From: Bacillota bacterium
GTDB taxonomy: Bacteria > Bacillota_C > Negativicutes > JAEYSJ01
Length of the DNA stretch: 37,060 bases
Direction: 5' to 3'
NCBI GenBank assembly: GCA_023434855.1
Contig: JAEYSJ010000113.1
Location: 1 to 37,060, forward strand
This document shows, piece after piece, positions 7,601-16,137 of the stretch; the first letter of the stretch is position 1; each line of letters opens with the position of its first letter. The position numbers and the translations under genes are program-made. Under the pieces are notes generated by a model. The model made no database searches and had not been told where the DNA came from. It saw only the letters and a program-made list of their open reading frames with translations.

Positions 7601-8764
7601 ATGCTTGAACAGGCTGTACGTATGCAAGAGTTAACATCTGCTATTTTTACACAAGTGGATGATTTGCGCAAAGCTGAGTTAGCGACTGGCAAAGATGTGA
7701 TTACCCTTAGTATTGGTAGTCCTGATATGGCGCCTGCACCGCATATTACACAAGCTTTGATTAATGCGTCTAATGATATAGGTAATTATGGTTATACATT
7801 ATCGAAAGGCGACCCGGAACTTCTTGAGGCTATTGCCAAGTGGTATCAAAAAAAATTTGGTGTTGTCCTGGATCCAATGACAGAAGTACATTCATTAATG
7901 GGCTCACAGGAAGGTTTGGCGCATATTTCACTATGCCTTGTCAATCCGGGTGATGTTGTACTGGTGCCTGACCCGGGTTATCCTATTTTTAGTGCAGGTC
8001 CTCTGGTTGCCGGAGCTGAATTATATGGCATGCCGCTTAGGCCGGAAAATCATTATTTGCCTGATTTGGCTGCAATTGACGAAAGTGTATTAAAGCGTAC
8101 CAAAATTATGATTATTAATTACCCCAATAATCCATTGGCAGCTACCGCACCCCGTTGGTTTTTCGAAAATGTGGTAGAATTAGCAAAGCGTTATTCTTTT
8201 TTAGTATGTCATGATTTTGCCTACAGCGAGCTGGTATTTGATGACTATCGGCCTGATAGTTTTTTGTCTATACCAGGAGCGAAAGATGTCAGTATAGAAT
8301 TTCATTCTCTTTCCAAGACTTTTAGTATGGCGGGCTGCCGAATTGGGTTTGTTGTAGGTAATGCTAAAGCGATTGCCCTTTTAGGACGGTTAAAATCTAA
8401 TTTCGATTATGGTATTTTTTATCCAATCCAAAAAGCGGCTATTGCAGCTCTTACCGGCTCACAGGACTGTGTTGCGGCAACTGCAGCCGCTTATCAACGC
8501 AGGCGTGATATTATTGTTAACGGATTAAATGAAATGGGCTGGGAGGTAATGCGACCCCGGGCGTCTATGTATGTATGGGCTCCGGTACCTACAAAACAAT
8601 CTTCATTTGATTTTACTATTGATTTGTTGAAAAATACCGGCGTTGCCGTTATTCCGGGCATTGCTTTTGGCACATATGGAGAAGGATTTGTTCGAATTGC
8701 CCTGGTACAACCTGAAGATAGACTTGCAGATGGTGTAGCACGTATCAGAAAGTGGTTGGGTTAA
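7601..8764 (+). CDS. PLP class I/II aminotransferase, DapL/AlaA-like
   Basis: A 387-residue fold-type I PLP enzyme of the aspartate aminotransferase superfamily. Visible motifs are SIGSPDMAPAPHI near residue 37, GSQEGLAH near 105 (as in LL-diaminopimelate aminotransferases), DPGYPIF, INYPNNP near 182 and the PLP-lysine segment SLSKTFSMAGCRIGF near 237. GAGGGA precedes the ATG. It follows the salvage operon after 220 bases and is 25 bases upstream of the ASCH gene. The substrate is not determinable: LL-DAP, alanine, or the final transamination of methionine salvage are all possible. The stretch 7381-7600 holds only the candidate SigH site. Confidence 0.85.
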   Translation: MLEQAVRMQELTSAIFTQVDDLRKAELATGKDVITLSIGSPDMAPAPHITQALINASNDIGNYGYTLSKGDPELLEAIAKWYQKKFGVVLDPMTEVHSLMGSQEGLAHISLCLVNPGDVVLVPDPGYPIFSAGPLVAGAELYGMPLRPENHYLPDLAAIDESVLKRTKIMIINYPNNPLAATAPRWFFENVVELAKRYSFLVCHDFAYSELVFDDYRPDSFLSIPGAKDVSIEFHSLSKTFSMAGCRIGFVVGNAKAIALLGRLKSNFDYGIFYPIQKAAIAALTGSQDCVAATAAAYQRRRDIIVNGLNEMGWEVMRPRASMYVWAPVPTKQSSFDFTIDLLKNTGVAVIPGIAFGTYGEGFVRIALVQPEDRLADGVARIRKWLG

Positions 8765-8789
8765 TTTTGAATACAAGGAGGAATTTTGC

Positions 8790-9137
8790 ATGCGTGCCTT
8801 GAACTTTTATTCATCAAATTACCACAGCCAGCTTGTGTGCCGCCGTAAAACCTGTACTATTCGTCTTGGTGATAAAACGTATAAATATGCTGAAGGCGAT
8901 ATTGTATGGATAACGGTTGGCAAACGCTTTTCCCAAAAGAAGAAAATTTATGTAGCTGCTGTTGACAGAGTATTGGTCAAACCTATTTCCCAACTTACAA
9001 TGGAAGACTTGCAAGGTGAAAATCCGGATATTACCAGCATCGATGATTTGATGGTCTTTTTGCAGTCAATTTACGACAGGACCTTAACACCCAGTGATAC
9101 TGTAACAGTAATATATTTTTCTGAAATCATCGAATAG
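8790..9137 (+). CDS. ASCH/PUA-like domain protein
   Basis: A 115-residue protein resembling the ASCH superfamily (PUA-like fold, predicted RNA or nucleotide binding). The pattern RRKTCTIRLGDK followed by YAEGDIVWITVG (residues about 17-43) matches the family's first strand-turn and GD motif. A strong AAGGAGG lies 9 bases before the ATG. It sits between the aminotransferase and pduL genes with short gaps and is probably cotranscribed with the former. The exact biochemical role is unknown. Confidence 0.65.
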   Translation: MRALNFYSSNYHSQLVCRRKTCTIRLGDKTYKYAEGDIVWITVGKRFSQKKKIYVAAVDRVLVKPISQLTMEDLQGENPDITSIDDLMVFLQSIYDRTLTPSDTVTVIYFSEIIE

Positions 9138-9179
9138 CAGGTAAATATATAAATTTATTTAAGAGGAGTGTATATAATA

Positions 9180-9755
9180 ATGTCAGCAAAACAAATTCCC
9201 GTAGGTATTTCAGCTCGCCACGTGCATGTTTCACGTGCAGATTTGGATATCCTTTTTGGCGAAGGATACCAGCTTACCGTTAAAAAGGATTTGTCCCAAC
9301 CAGGACAATTCGCCTGTGAAGAACTGGTGGATATTGTAACGGAAAAAGCATCTTTTCCCAAAGTTCGTATTTTAGGGCCTGAACGTAAACAAACTCAAAT
9401 CGAAGTGTCTCTTACCGATGCAATGAAATTAGGAATTGCCACCCCAGTACGGGATTCCGGTGATCTTAAAGGCTCTCCGGGAGTTACTGTAGTTGGGCCA
9501 AAAGGTAAAGTTGAGCTTAAAGAAGGCGCTATTGCCGCTTGCCGTCATATTCACATGACTCCTGCCGATGCTGCCGAATTTGGAGTTAAAGACAAAGAGA
9601 TTGTGAAAGTAAGCTGTGGTGGCGAACGCGCCCTGATTTTTGACAAAGTATTAATCAGGGTCAATGATAACTTTAAGTTGGAAATGCATCTTGATACAGA
9701 TGAAGGCAATGCTTCAATGTGTAAAAACGGTAGTGCTGTTGAAATTGTCAAATAA
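9180..9755 (+). CDS. pduL: PduL-type phosphate acyltransferase (phosphotransacetylase)
   Basis: A 191-residue zinc-dependent enzyme interconverting acetyl- or propionyl-CoA with the acyl phosphate. It has both half-barrel signatures: PVGISARHVHVS near residue 7 and AIAACRHIHMTPADAAEFGV near 118, with the zinc-ligand His pairs. There is no N-terminal encapsulation extension and no microcompartment genes nearby, so it is likely a cytosolic Pta in acetate formation or ATP generation. The GTG at 9168 overlaps the ribosome-binding site AAGAGGAG, so the ATG at 9180 is the better start. It is closed by a terminator and followed by the Vor/Kor operon, a plausible source of acyl-CoA. Confidence 0.9.
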   Translation: MSAKQIPVGISARHVHVSRADLDILFGEGYQLTVKKDLSQPGQFACEELVDIVTEKASFPKVRILGPERKQTQIEVSLTDAMKLGIATPVRDSGDLKGSPGVTVVGPKGKVELKEGAIAACRHIHMTPADAAEFGVKDKEIVKVSCGGERALIFDKVLIRVNDNFKLEMHLDTDEGNASMCKNGSAVEIVK

Positions 9756-9798
9756 GATTTGTCAGGGTATATATTCTTAAGCAATAATATGAAATTGA

Positions 9799-9830
9799 AA
9801 ATATCCCGTACATAAGACGGGATATTTTTT
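9799..9830 (+). terminator. Rho-independent terminator of pduL
   Basis: An 11-bp perfect stem (AAATATCCCGT with ACGGGATATTT) around a 7-base loop, ending in a run of T. Confidence 0.88.
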
Positions 9831-9873
9831 ATATATTTATAATGTCCTATTTCAAATCATTTAATTTCTTTGG

Positions 9874-9903
9874 CAGGAATTTTTTTCTTGAAATACGAAA
9901 AAC
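9874..9903 (+). promoter_or_regulatory. Candidate SigH-type promoter of the Vor/Kor operon
   Basis: GGCAGGAATTT ending in ACGAAAAACATA, with 22 bases from AGGA (9875) to GAA (9897). It resembles the SigH consensus and the site at 7.46 kb. It lies about 80 bases before the first gene of the operon; no convincing sigma-A promoter was seen between. Confidence 0.42.
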
Positions 9904-9955
9904 ATAAAATTAAGTTTGGACACATTTATATAACAATTTAAAAGGAGGAACAATT

Positions 9956-10159
9956 ATGCCTAAACCAGTTTTTACTGAAGAAAGATGTAAGGGTTGTGGC
10001 CTGTGTACTACAGTGTGTCCGCAAAAAATTGTGGTATTAGCCGACCGCTTTAATACTAAAGGATACCGTCCGGCAATCTGCTCTGATGAATCAAAGTGCG
10101 TAGGTTGTACCCTTTGTGCAAAATCATGTCCCGATATAGTAATTGAAATTCACAAATAA
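9956..10159 (+). CDS. korD: 2[4Fe-4S] ferredoxin subunit of 2-oxoacid:ferredoxin oxidoreductase
   Basis: A 67-residue ferredoxin-like delta subunit carrying electrons from the oxidoreductase core to ferredoxin. Two complete CxxCxxCxxxCP motifs are visible: CKGCGLCTTVCP near residue 11 and CVGCTLCAKSCP near 48. AAGGAGG precedes the ATG. It is the first gene of a delta-alpha-beta-gamma operon. Confidence 0.9.
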   Translation: MPKPVFTEERCKGCGLCTTVCPQKIVVLADRFNTKGYRPAICSDESKCVGCTLCAKSCPDIVIEIHK

Positions 10160-10181
10160 AAAGGGAGAGGGAGGCATTACA

Positions 10182-11249
10182 GTGGCAGAGAAAATATTGA
10201 TGAAAGGCAATGAGGCTATAGGTGAAGCAGCCATTGTCGCAGGATGCCGGTACTATTTTGGCTATCCAATAACGCCGCAGACAGAACTTACAGAATATTT
10301 ATCCCGTCGTTTGCCTAAAGTAAATGGTGTATTTTTGCAGGCGGAAAGCGAAATAGGGGCAATTAATATGGTATATGGAGCTGCTGGGGCGGGAGCGAGA
10401 GTAATGACTTCTTCATCTAGTCCGGGCATTAGTTTAAAACAAGAAGGTATTTCTTATATCGCAGGTGCGGAACTTCCCTGCGTTATCGTAAACATTATGC
10501 GTGGTGGGCCGGGTCTTGGTGGTATTCAGCCTTCCCAGGCCGATTATTTCCAGGCTACAAAGGGTGGCGGTCACGGTGACTATCGAAATATTGTATTAGC
10601 GCCGAATTCAGTGCAGGAGCTTGTAGATATTACAGTGCTGGCTTTTGATTTGGCTGATAAATACCGCAATCCTGTTATGATATTAGGCGATGGTGCATTG
10701 GGTCAGATGATGGAACCTGTGGAATTTAATACCAGTAATTCAACCCCGGCAGTAAAGCCTTGGGCGGCTACTGGTCTTAAGACCCGTACAACACCTAATA
10801 TTATCACTTCTTTGCATTTAAAACCTGAGGAATTGGAAAAGCATAATATTCATCTTCAGGAGAAGTATTCCACAATAATTTGTAATGAAGTCCGCTATGA
10901 AGAATTATATACTGACGATGCCGATTTAGTATTGGTAGCATATGGCATAACATCACGAATTGCACGATCCGCAATGAAGAAGGCCCGTGACGAAGGCATG
11001 AAAGTCGGCATGTTACGTCCGATTACTTTATGGCCTTTTCCTGAGCAGCCTATTGCCAAACTTGCTGCAAAAACTAAAGCTTTCTTAACACTCGAACTCA
11101 GTGCCGGACAAATGGTAGAGGATGTACGTCTGGCAGTAAATGGCGCCAAACCAGTATACTTTTATGGGCGTATGGGCGGCATGATTCCAAGTACGAAAGA
11201 GATTTACGATCAAATAATTAAAATTCTGCATAGCGAAGGGGGCAAATAA
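10182..11249 (+). CDS. vorB: 2-oxoacid:ferredoxin oxidoreductase alpha subunit, VorB/KorA-like
   Basis: A 355-residue alpha subunit resembling the VorB (2-ketoisovalerate:ferredoxin) type. [20 protein letters not shown] at the N-terminus leads to [10 protein letters not shown], followed by [20 protein letters not shown] near 85 and [18 protein letters not shown] near 114, segments that form the active-site and CoA-binding face in this family. GTG 10182 is chosen because GGGAGAGGGAGG ends 7 bases upstream; a TTG at 10143 would overlap the preceding gene. The substrate (branched-chain 2-oxoacids, 2-oxoglutarate or pyruvate) cannot be settled from sequence; the close match to VorB favours branched-chain acids. 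Confidence 0.9.
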   Translation: MAEKILMKGNEAIGEAAIVAGCRYYFGYPITPQTELTEYLSRRLPKVNGVFLQAESEIGAINMVYGAAGAGARVMTSSSSPGISLKQEGISYIAGAELPCVIVNIMRGGPGLGGIQPSQADYFQATKGGGHGDYRNIVLAPNSVQELVDITVLAFDLADKYRNPVMILGDGALGQMMEPVEFNTSNSTPAVKPWAATGLKTRTTPNIITSLHLKPEELEKHNIHLQEKYSTIICNEVRYEELYTDDADLVLVAYGITSRIARSAMKKARDEGMKVGMLRPITLWPFPEQPIAKLAAKTKAFLTLELSAGQMVEDVRLAVNGAKPVYFYGRMGGMIPSTKEIYDQIIKILHSEGGK

Positions 11250-11250
11250 G

Positions 11251-12003
11251 ATGGTTGAGAAATTGTTTGCCAGACCTCAATCTTTAAAAGATATGCCAAC
11301 TCATTATTGCCCAGGCTGCCATCATGGTATTATACATCGCTTGGTGGCTGAAGTCATTGATGAGTTAGATGTACGGCAAAAGACTATTGGGGTAGCGCCT
11401 GTAGGGTGTTCCGTACTTGCTTATGAATATTTTGATGTAGATATGTTTGAAGCGTCTCACGGCCGCGCTCCTGCTGTAGCTACCGGAGTTAAGCGTGTAC
11501 ATCCTGAAGCGGTGGTGTTTTCTTACCAGGGAGATGGTGATCTTGCGGCTATTGGAACTGCGGAAATTGTCCATGCGGCTGCACGTGGCGAGAGAATTAC
11601 CAGTATCTTTGTGAATAATGCTATTTACGGTATGACCGGTGGCCAAATGGCTCCGACAACTTTGCTGGATCAAGTAACTAATACATCTCCTTATGGACGG
11701 AAAGCTGAAACCGCAGGGATACCTATTCGCGTATCAGAAATGCTTGCTACACTTGATGGAGCCAAATTTATTGCCCGTGTTGCCGTCAATAACCCTGCTA
11801 ATATGGCAAAAGCCAAAAAAGCTATCAAGCAAGCTTTTGAAGTTCAATTAAGCGGTATTGGTTTTGCAATGGTAGAAGTACTGTCCACCTGTCCTACTAA
11901 CTGGGGATTAAGTCCGATAGAAGCGAAAGAATGGCTTGAGCAGAATATGATACCTTTTTATCCGCTTGGTGTATTTAAGGCGCCAGAGGAGGTTATAAAA
12001 TGA
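11251..12003 (+). CDS. korB: 2-oxoacid:ferredoxin oxidoreductase beta subunit, TPP-binding
   Basis: A 250-residue TPP-binding subunit. It has [19 protein letters not shown] near residue 17, [30 protein letters not shown] residues before the [20 protein letters not shown]-Mg motif near 94, and [16 protein letters not shown] near 121. It begins one base after the alpha stop, with GAAGGGGGC upstream, and its stop overlaps the ATG of the gamma gene (ATGA). The tight packing supports a single complex. Confidence 0.92.
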   Translation: MVEKLFARPQSLKDMPTHYCPGCHHGIIHRLVAEVIDELDVRQKTIGVAPVGCSVLAYEYFDVDMFEASHGRAPAVATGVKRVHPEAVVFSYQGDGDLAAIGTAEIVHAAARGERITSIFVNNAIYGMTGGQMAPTTLLDQVTNTSPYGRKAETAGIPIRVSEMLATLDGAKFIARVAVNNPANMAKAKKAIKQAFEVQLSGIGFAMVEVLSTCPTNWGLSPIEAKEWLEQNMIPFYPLGVFKAPEEVIK

Positions 12004-12533
12004 CATATGAAATAATCATGTCCGGTTTTGGCGGTCAAGGCATTATGCTTATGGGGCAGCTTATAACTTACGCCGGAATGTTGGAGAATAAAAATGTGTC
12101 GTGGATTCCGTCATATGGACCGGAAATGAGAGGTGGAACCGCTTATTGTTCGGTAATTGTTTCAGAAGAACCGGTAGGCACACCAATTGTGACTGAACCC
12201 AATGTAGTTGTAGCTATGAATCTGCCTTCACTGGATAAATTTGAACCAATGCTTCAAGCCGGCGGAACATTGATTATCAATAGTTCTCTTATTGAGCGTA
12301 CGACAAATCGCACAGATGTCAAAGCCTATCACATCCCGGCAAATGATATTGCCATACAATTGGGAAATCCCAAAACGGCCAATATGGTTACTCTGGGCGC
12401 TGTTATTGCAGCTACATCTGTGGTGAAATCCGAATCGGTTCTTAAGGCATTTGCCAAAATATTTGCTAAAAAGCCGGAGCTCTTAAAAATCAATGAGGAA
12501 GCAATTTCCCGTGGCATGCAATGTATTGAATAG
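12000..12533 (+). CDS. korC: 2-oxoacid:ferredoxin oxidoreductase gamma subunit
   Basis: A 177-residue gamma subunit with [20 protein letters not shown] near the N-terminus and [20 protein letters not shown] near residue 38, the equivalents of the IorB motifs. It overlaps the beta gene by ATGA and has AGAGGAGG upstream. It is the last protein gene of the operon; the operon terminator lies about 115 bases further, beyond an unidentified hairpin-rich segment. Confidence 0.92.
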   Translation: MTYEIIMSGFGGQGIMLMGQLITYAGMLENKNVSWIPSYGPEMRGGTAYCSVIVSEEPVGTPIVTEPNVVVAMNLPSLDKFEPMLQAGGTLIINSSLIERTTNRTDVKAYHIPANDIAIQLGNPKTANMVTLGAVIAATSVVKSESVLKAFAKIFAKKPELLKINEEAISRGMQCIE

Positions 12534-12544
12534 ATCATCATAAC

Positions 12545-12649
12545 ATAATGAACTCGTCCAGCTAACGCTGCACATTGAGACTTCGGTAAGGGACTCTAAC
12601 CCTCCACCAAACCAGCAAAGTGGACTTCCACTCATAGAAGCGCTGGTAC
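12545..12649 (+). other. Unidentified hairpin-rich element, possible sRNA or 3' UTR RNA
   Basis: Non-coding stretch after korC with stacked local hairpins: CAGC/GCTG around TAAC; GAG..CTT with AAG..CTC around CGGT; and ACCAGC (12611-12616) with GCTGGT (12642-12647), enclosing AGTGG-ACTT-CCACT. It leads straight into a terminator. Base composition is richer in GC than the flanks. It is not a tRNA (no T-loop GTTCRANNC) and matches no riboswitch I know. It could be a processed 3' UTR RNA, a free-standing small RNA, or a fragment of a dispersed repeat. Confidence 0.4.
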
Positions 12650-12689
12650 TCCTGCATAATTCTTTTTGATATTTGCAGGATTTTTTTTT
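12650..12689 (+). terminator. Rho-independent terminator of the Vor/Kor operon
   Basis: TCCTGCA (12650-12656) pairs with TGCAGGA (12674-12680) across a 17-base loop, followed by nine T. Confidence 0.8.
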
Positions 12690-12740
12690 ATGCTTAGCGA
12701 ATTTAAAAAAGAATCGTATTCCTGAGGTGGTTGATTTATT

Positions 12741-14219
12741 GTGTCTGAAACATTTATATATATGGCAATGATTAATGCCATGACCAATGCCTTTCCCTCA
12801 GCGGTTGTAGCTATAGACTCTGAAATGAACATATCGCAAATTTATATTAGCAAACGTCCTGCTCAGAAACTAAAATATATTGTCGGGCATAAATTTTATA
12901 AATTATTACGGTGTTTATTTGATGCACAAACCGCCGATACTATCAACACTGCTTATTTGCAGTGTATAAACACGCGCCAAACATGCCAAATTCCCAAAAT
13001 GGCCTATATTAATGTTCATAATCTTACTGAATATTTTAATTGGATTTTTTTATATCTACCAGAAAATGATAATGTCATTGCCTGTATTAAGAATATTACC
13101 GAAAATGTATTATTAGAAGAAGAGTTTTTGTCTATGTCCGAGCAATACGAATCAGTCAACCGTGAGCTTTGCGTAGCGATGTCAAATTTGGATTTTCATC
13201 TAATGGATATTGAGCAAGCCCAAAAAAAAATAGCTGCATTATTTAGAATTACCTCCGTCGTTCAAAAGACCGTCAATGTACAGGAAGTTTTAAATGAAAT
13301 ATTGGATGGTATTACCCGTGAGCTAGGATTTAACGATGTGTCAATTTTACTACTTGATGAAGAAAAGCAAGAATTGGCAGTGATGGCATATCGTGGACGG
13401 CAGGATTATGCCACGCATATTCCACTTGGTAAGGGAATTACCGGCTATGCCGCGGTACAACGCGAGCTCATATATGTTGAAGATGTAAATGAAGATCCAC
13501 GGTATATATCAGCTGGAAATACTTCATGTGTTAGCGAAGTTGCCATACCACTGATTGTTGATGATAAAGTGCTTGGTGTTCTTAATGTTGAGACTACCAG
13601 CGAACGTGTATTGCAACCCTATGATCTTAATTTATTACGTTCATTAGGCAGTCAGATTGCCATGACTATTGCTCATGCCAGCTATGTTGCAAAGGTTGAG
13701 AAACAAGCTATTACTGATGGACTGACCGGACTCTATAACTATCGTTATTTTCGTGCAATGCTGGAACAAGAATTTAAACGCGCTATCCGTTACAATCGCC
13801 CACTTACTATGCTAATGATTGATATTGACTATTTCAAGCATTATAATGACACTAATGGTCACCGAATGGGTGATGAGGTACTTTCTGTTGTTGCCGCATT
13901 ACTTAAACAAGCTTGCCGGGATGTTGATTTTCTTGTTCGTTACGGAGGGGAAGAATTTGCTGTCCTATTGCCGGAAACCAGTATTGATGAGGCTTACGTA
14001 GTTGCAGAACGGATGCGTAGTTCTATAGCTGATTATCCTTTTCCTAATAGCCATTCCCAGCCTGGCGGCAAATTAACAGTGAGTATCGGAATATCTGGAT
14101 TTCCTGGTGATGCGCACTCTAACGTAGAATTAGTAGATTATGCAGATGCTGCATTATATTCTGCTAAACGTTTATCAAGAAACCGTATATGTTTCTATAA
14201 CTCAAAAATTTTATCTTAA
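12741..14219 (+). CDS. GAF-GGDEF diguanylate cyclase
   Basis: A 492-residue signalling enzyme making c-di-GMP. Residues 1-130 look PAS-like. A short helical linker (about 131-165) leads to a GAF domain (about 166-315), which includes GKGITGYAAVQ and VLGVLNVET, then a GGDEF domain (about 325-490). The active-site motif is GGEEF, and RDVD ten residues upstream is a product-inhibition I-site (RxxD). There is no EAL domain and no transmembrane segment, so it is probably a cytosolic sensor. The start is GTG with GAGGTGG upstream. A SigH-like pattern (AGGA at 12677, CGAAT at 12698) overlaps the preceding terminator stem. Confidence 0.92.
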   Translation: MSETFIYMAMINAMTNAFPSAVVAIDSEMNISQIYISKRPAQKLKYIVGHKFYKLLRCLFDAQTADTINTAYLQCINTRQTCQIPKMAYINVHNLTEYFNWIFLYLPENDNVIACIKNITENVLLEEEFLSMSEQYESVNRELCVAMSNLDFHLMDIEQAQKKIAALFRITSVVQKTVNVQEVLNEILDGITRELGFNDVSILLLDEEKQELAVMAYRGRQDYATHIPLGKGITGYAAVQRELIYVEDVNEDPRYISAGNTSCVSEVAIPLIVDDKVLGVLNVETTSERVLQPYDLNLLRSLGSQIAMTIAHASYVAKVEKQAITDGLTGLYNYRYFRAMLEQEFKRAIRYNRPLTMLMIDIDYFKHYNDTNGHRMGDEVLSVVAALLKQACRDVDFLVRYGGEEFAVLLPETSIDEAYVVAERMRSSIADYPFPNSHSQPGGKLTVSIGISGFPGDAHSNVELVDYADAALYSAKRLSRNRICFYNSKILS

Positions 14220-14250
14220 CTGTCTTTAGTTTAAAATGGTGGTGTCAATA

Positions 14251-14964
14251 ATGACGCAGGATATATTTGGTGACTTTAAAGCATATTCATTAGCTGGAAC
14301 TGAACAAGAAGTCCGTTTTATCACGAATGTGTTAAATCTGCCGTTTCAGTCCCGTATTTTAGATTTATATTGCGGTTATGGACGGCATGCTATTGAATTG
14401 GCAAAGCTTGGATTTAACGTTACAGGAGTGGATGCTACTCAAGACTTTCTGGATATTGCTATCCAAAAGGCATCAGAAGAAAATGTAAAGATTACTTTTG
14501 AGCAGTGTGATATGCGGAAAATTAATTATTGCCAACAATTTAATGCTGTCATAAATATGTTTGCAGCTTTTGGCTACTTTACCGATGAAGAAAACGCTCA
14601 GGTTTTGCACTTAATTAACGGTTCGTTAGTACCTAAAGGATTATTTCTAATTGATTTATTGAATCGGGAATGGATGGTTCGTAATAATTTAAACCGTTAT
14701 TGGCGACATCCTAGCGGAGAATATGTATTATCATATAAAATTGAATTGCAACATGGAATTGCTATTATGAAGCGTCAGTTAATAAATCAGGTTACGGGAA
14801 TTAAGACCCAGTATGAATTTGTATTAAGAGCCTATTCTTTAGCTGAGATGACATCTATTTTGACCAAAAGCGGTTTTGAGATTAAGGCAACCTATGGCGG
14901 ATTTGACGAACAAGCTTATGGTCCTGAAACCCAACGCATGATAATATTAGCCCAAAAAAACTAA
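14251..14964 (+). CDS. Class I SAM-dependent methyltransferase
   Basis: A 237-residue Rossmann-fold methyltransferase. Motif I reads ILDLYCGYGRHAIELAKLG near residue 35, followed by VTGVDATQDFLDIA (motif II acid) and FEQCDMRKI. The C-terminal half resembles methyltransferase_25-type proteins of unspecified substrate. ATG 14251 is chosen over 14236 because GGTGGTG lies 6 bases before it. It is 31 bases after the diguanylate cyclase gene and probably cotranscribed; it is closed by a strong terminator overlapping its stop. The substrate is unknown. Confidence 0.85.
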   Translation: MTQDIFGDFKAYSLAGTEQEVRFITNVLNLPFQSRILDLYCGYGRHAIELAKLGFNVTGVDATQDFLDIAIQKASEENVKITFEQCDMRKINYCQQFNAVINMFAAFGYFTDEENAQVLHLINGSLVPKGLFLIDLLNREWMVRNNLNRYWRHPSGEYVLSYKIELQHGIAIMKRQLINQVTGIKTQYEFVLRAYSLAEMTSILTKSGFEIKATYGGFDEQAYGPETQRMIILAQKN

Positions 14965-15007
14965 TGACTGTTAGATCGAAAGATTTCTAACGGTCATTAG
15001 TTTTTTT
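14961..15007 (+). terminator. Rho-independent terminator after methyltransferase
   Basis: A 15-bp stem (CTAATGACTGTTAGA with TCTAACGGTCATTAG, one wobble) followed by seven T; the 5' arm begins inside the stop codon region. Confidence 0.9.
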
Positions 15008-15134
15008 ATGTCACAAGTTGAGTCAAAAAGCAGTACTAAATTTTTCATAATTCGTCAACAATTCCGCTTTTCTTAATCACAGTCTTCTATTCTATATTCA
15101 TATTATACAAGAAGAGACTGTGTGGGGTGATACT

Positions 15135-16052
15135 ATGCTGGTTAAAATTAACAACCGTCAGTTGGTGTCTAAACCTAAAATTGGTGTGGCATTAAGTGGC
15201 GGAGGACTAAGAGGTACTGCTCATATTGGAGTTTTAAAAGCATTACATGAACATAACATTCCAATTGATATGATTGCCGGAACAAGTGCTGGTGCTATTA
15301 TAGCAACAATGTATGCCTGCGGTTATAGCCCCTGGCAAATGCAGAATATTGCTGAAACTTTACGAGTCAACGACTTGGTTGATTTGAAAGTAAAAGTCAC
15401 AGATTTAATAAAACATGGAACTAAATGGCTAATTAGCGGTAAATTCCGCTTTTGGTCAGTTTTGCCTACCGGATTAATACAAGGTAATAAAATTGAAAAT
15501 TACTTTTCTACATTGTGGCAAGACCGTACTGTGCAGGACACTAAAATCCCTCTTGCCATTGTTTCAGTTGACGTAAATTCGGCGGACACAGTTTTTTTTA
15601 GTACACCCATTCCCGGCCGTCGCATTATACTGAATGCCCAATATAATCATAATGCCACTTTGGCTGAAGCAGTCAGAGCAAGCATTTCCATTCCGGGGGT
15701 TTTTTATCCTAAGAAATTCCGTGGAATGACTTTAGTTGATGGCGCGGTAAAAAATAATCTTCCTACAGATATTCTTCATCACATGGGTGCTGATATAATA
15801 ATCGGAGTAGATTTAGGATATGCCGGACAGGCAAATTATGATATAAAAGCGGTAGGTGAAATATTATTGCAATGTATTGATATTATGAGTAGAGAAGTAA
15901 CACTCTTAAAAGCTGAGCAATATGCTGATGTCATTATCCGCCCTGCAGTTTATGATATCAGCTTTAAGGATATATCCCAGACCGGTCTTTGTATAGCCAG
16001 GGGCGAACAGGCAGCAAGAGAAAAAATTGCTGACATAAGAAAACTGTTATAG
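15135..16052 (+). CDS. Patatin-like phospholipase (RssA/NTE family)
   Basis: A 305-residue lipid acyl hydrolase with a Ser-Asp dyad. Visible are the oxyanion segment SGGGLRGTAHIGV near residue 19, the nucleophile elbow GTSAGA near 49, and the catalytic Asp in VDGAVKNN near 198. The ATG at 15135, preceded by TGGGGTGA, is preferred over GTG 15120, which would overlap that ribosome-binding site. The stop lies in a perfect palindrome (AACTGTTAT-AGT-ATAACAGTT, 16042-16062) without a T-run. It is probably involved in membrane lipid turnover; the real substrate is not known. Confidence 0.88.
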   Translation: MLVKINNRQLVSKPKIGVALSGGGLRGTAHIGVLKALHEHNIPIDMIAGTSAGAIIATMYACGYSPWQMQNIAETLRVNDLVDLKVKVTDLIKHGTKWLISGKFRFWSVLPTGLIQGNKIENYFSTLWQDRTVQDTKIPLAIVSVDVNSADTVFFSTPIPGRRIILNAQYNHNATLAEAVRASISIPGVFYPKKFRGMTLVDGAVKNNLPTDILHHMGADIIIGVDLGYAGQANYDIKAVGEILLQCIDIMSREVTLLKAEQYADVIIRPAVYDISFKDISQTGLCIARGEQAAREKIADIRKLL

Positions 16053-16137
16053 TATAACAGTTACCATTTAAAAGCAATACGCATATCATACATTAGACTT
16101 CTCCAATAGATGTCTGGCATGTTGGGAGGTATAATGT

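Noticed and set aside
9916..9934. TTGGAC and TATAAC as a sigma-A promoter of the Vor/Kor operon
   Set aside because: The spacer is only 7 bases, too short for a promoter.
12545..12649. tRNA gene on either strand
   Set aside because: No acceptor/T-arm pair, no T-loop consensus and no cloverleaf could be folded.
15040..15090. SigH-like motif on the - strand before the patatin gene
   Set aside because: GGAATT and CGAAT are only about 12 bases apart, too close, and no gene lies downstream in that direction.
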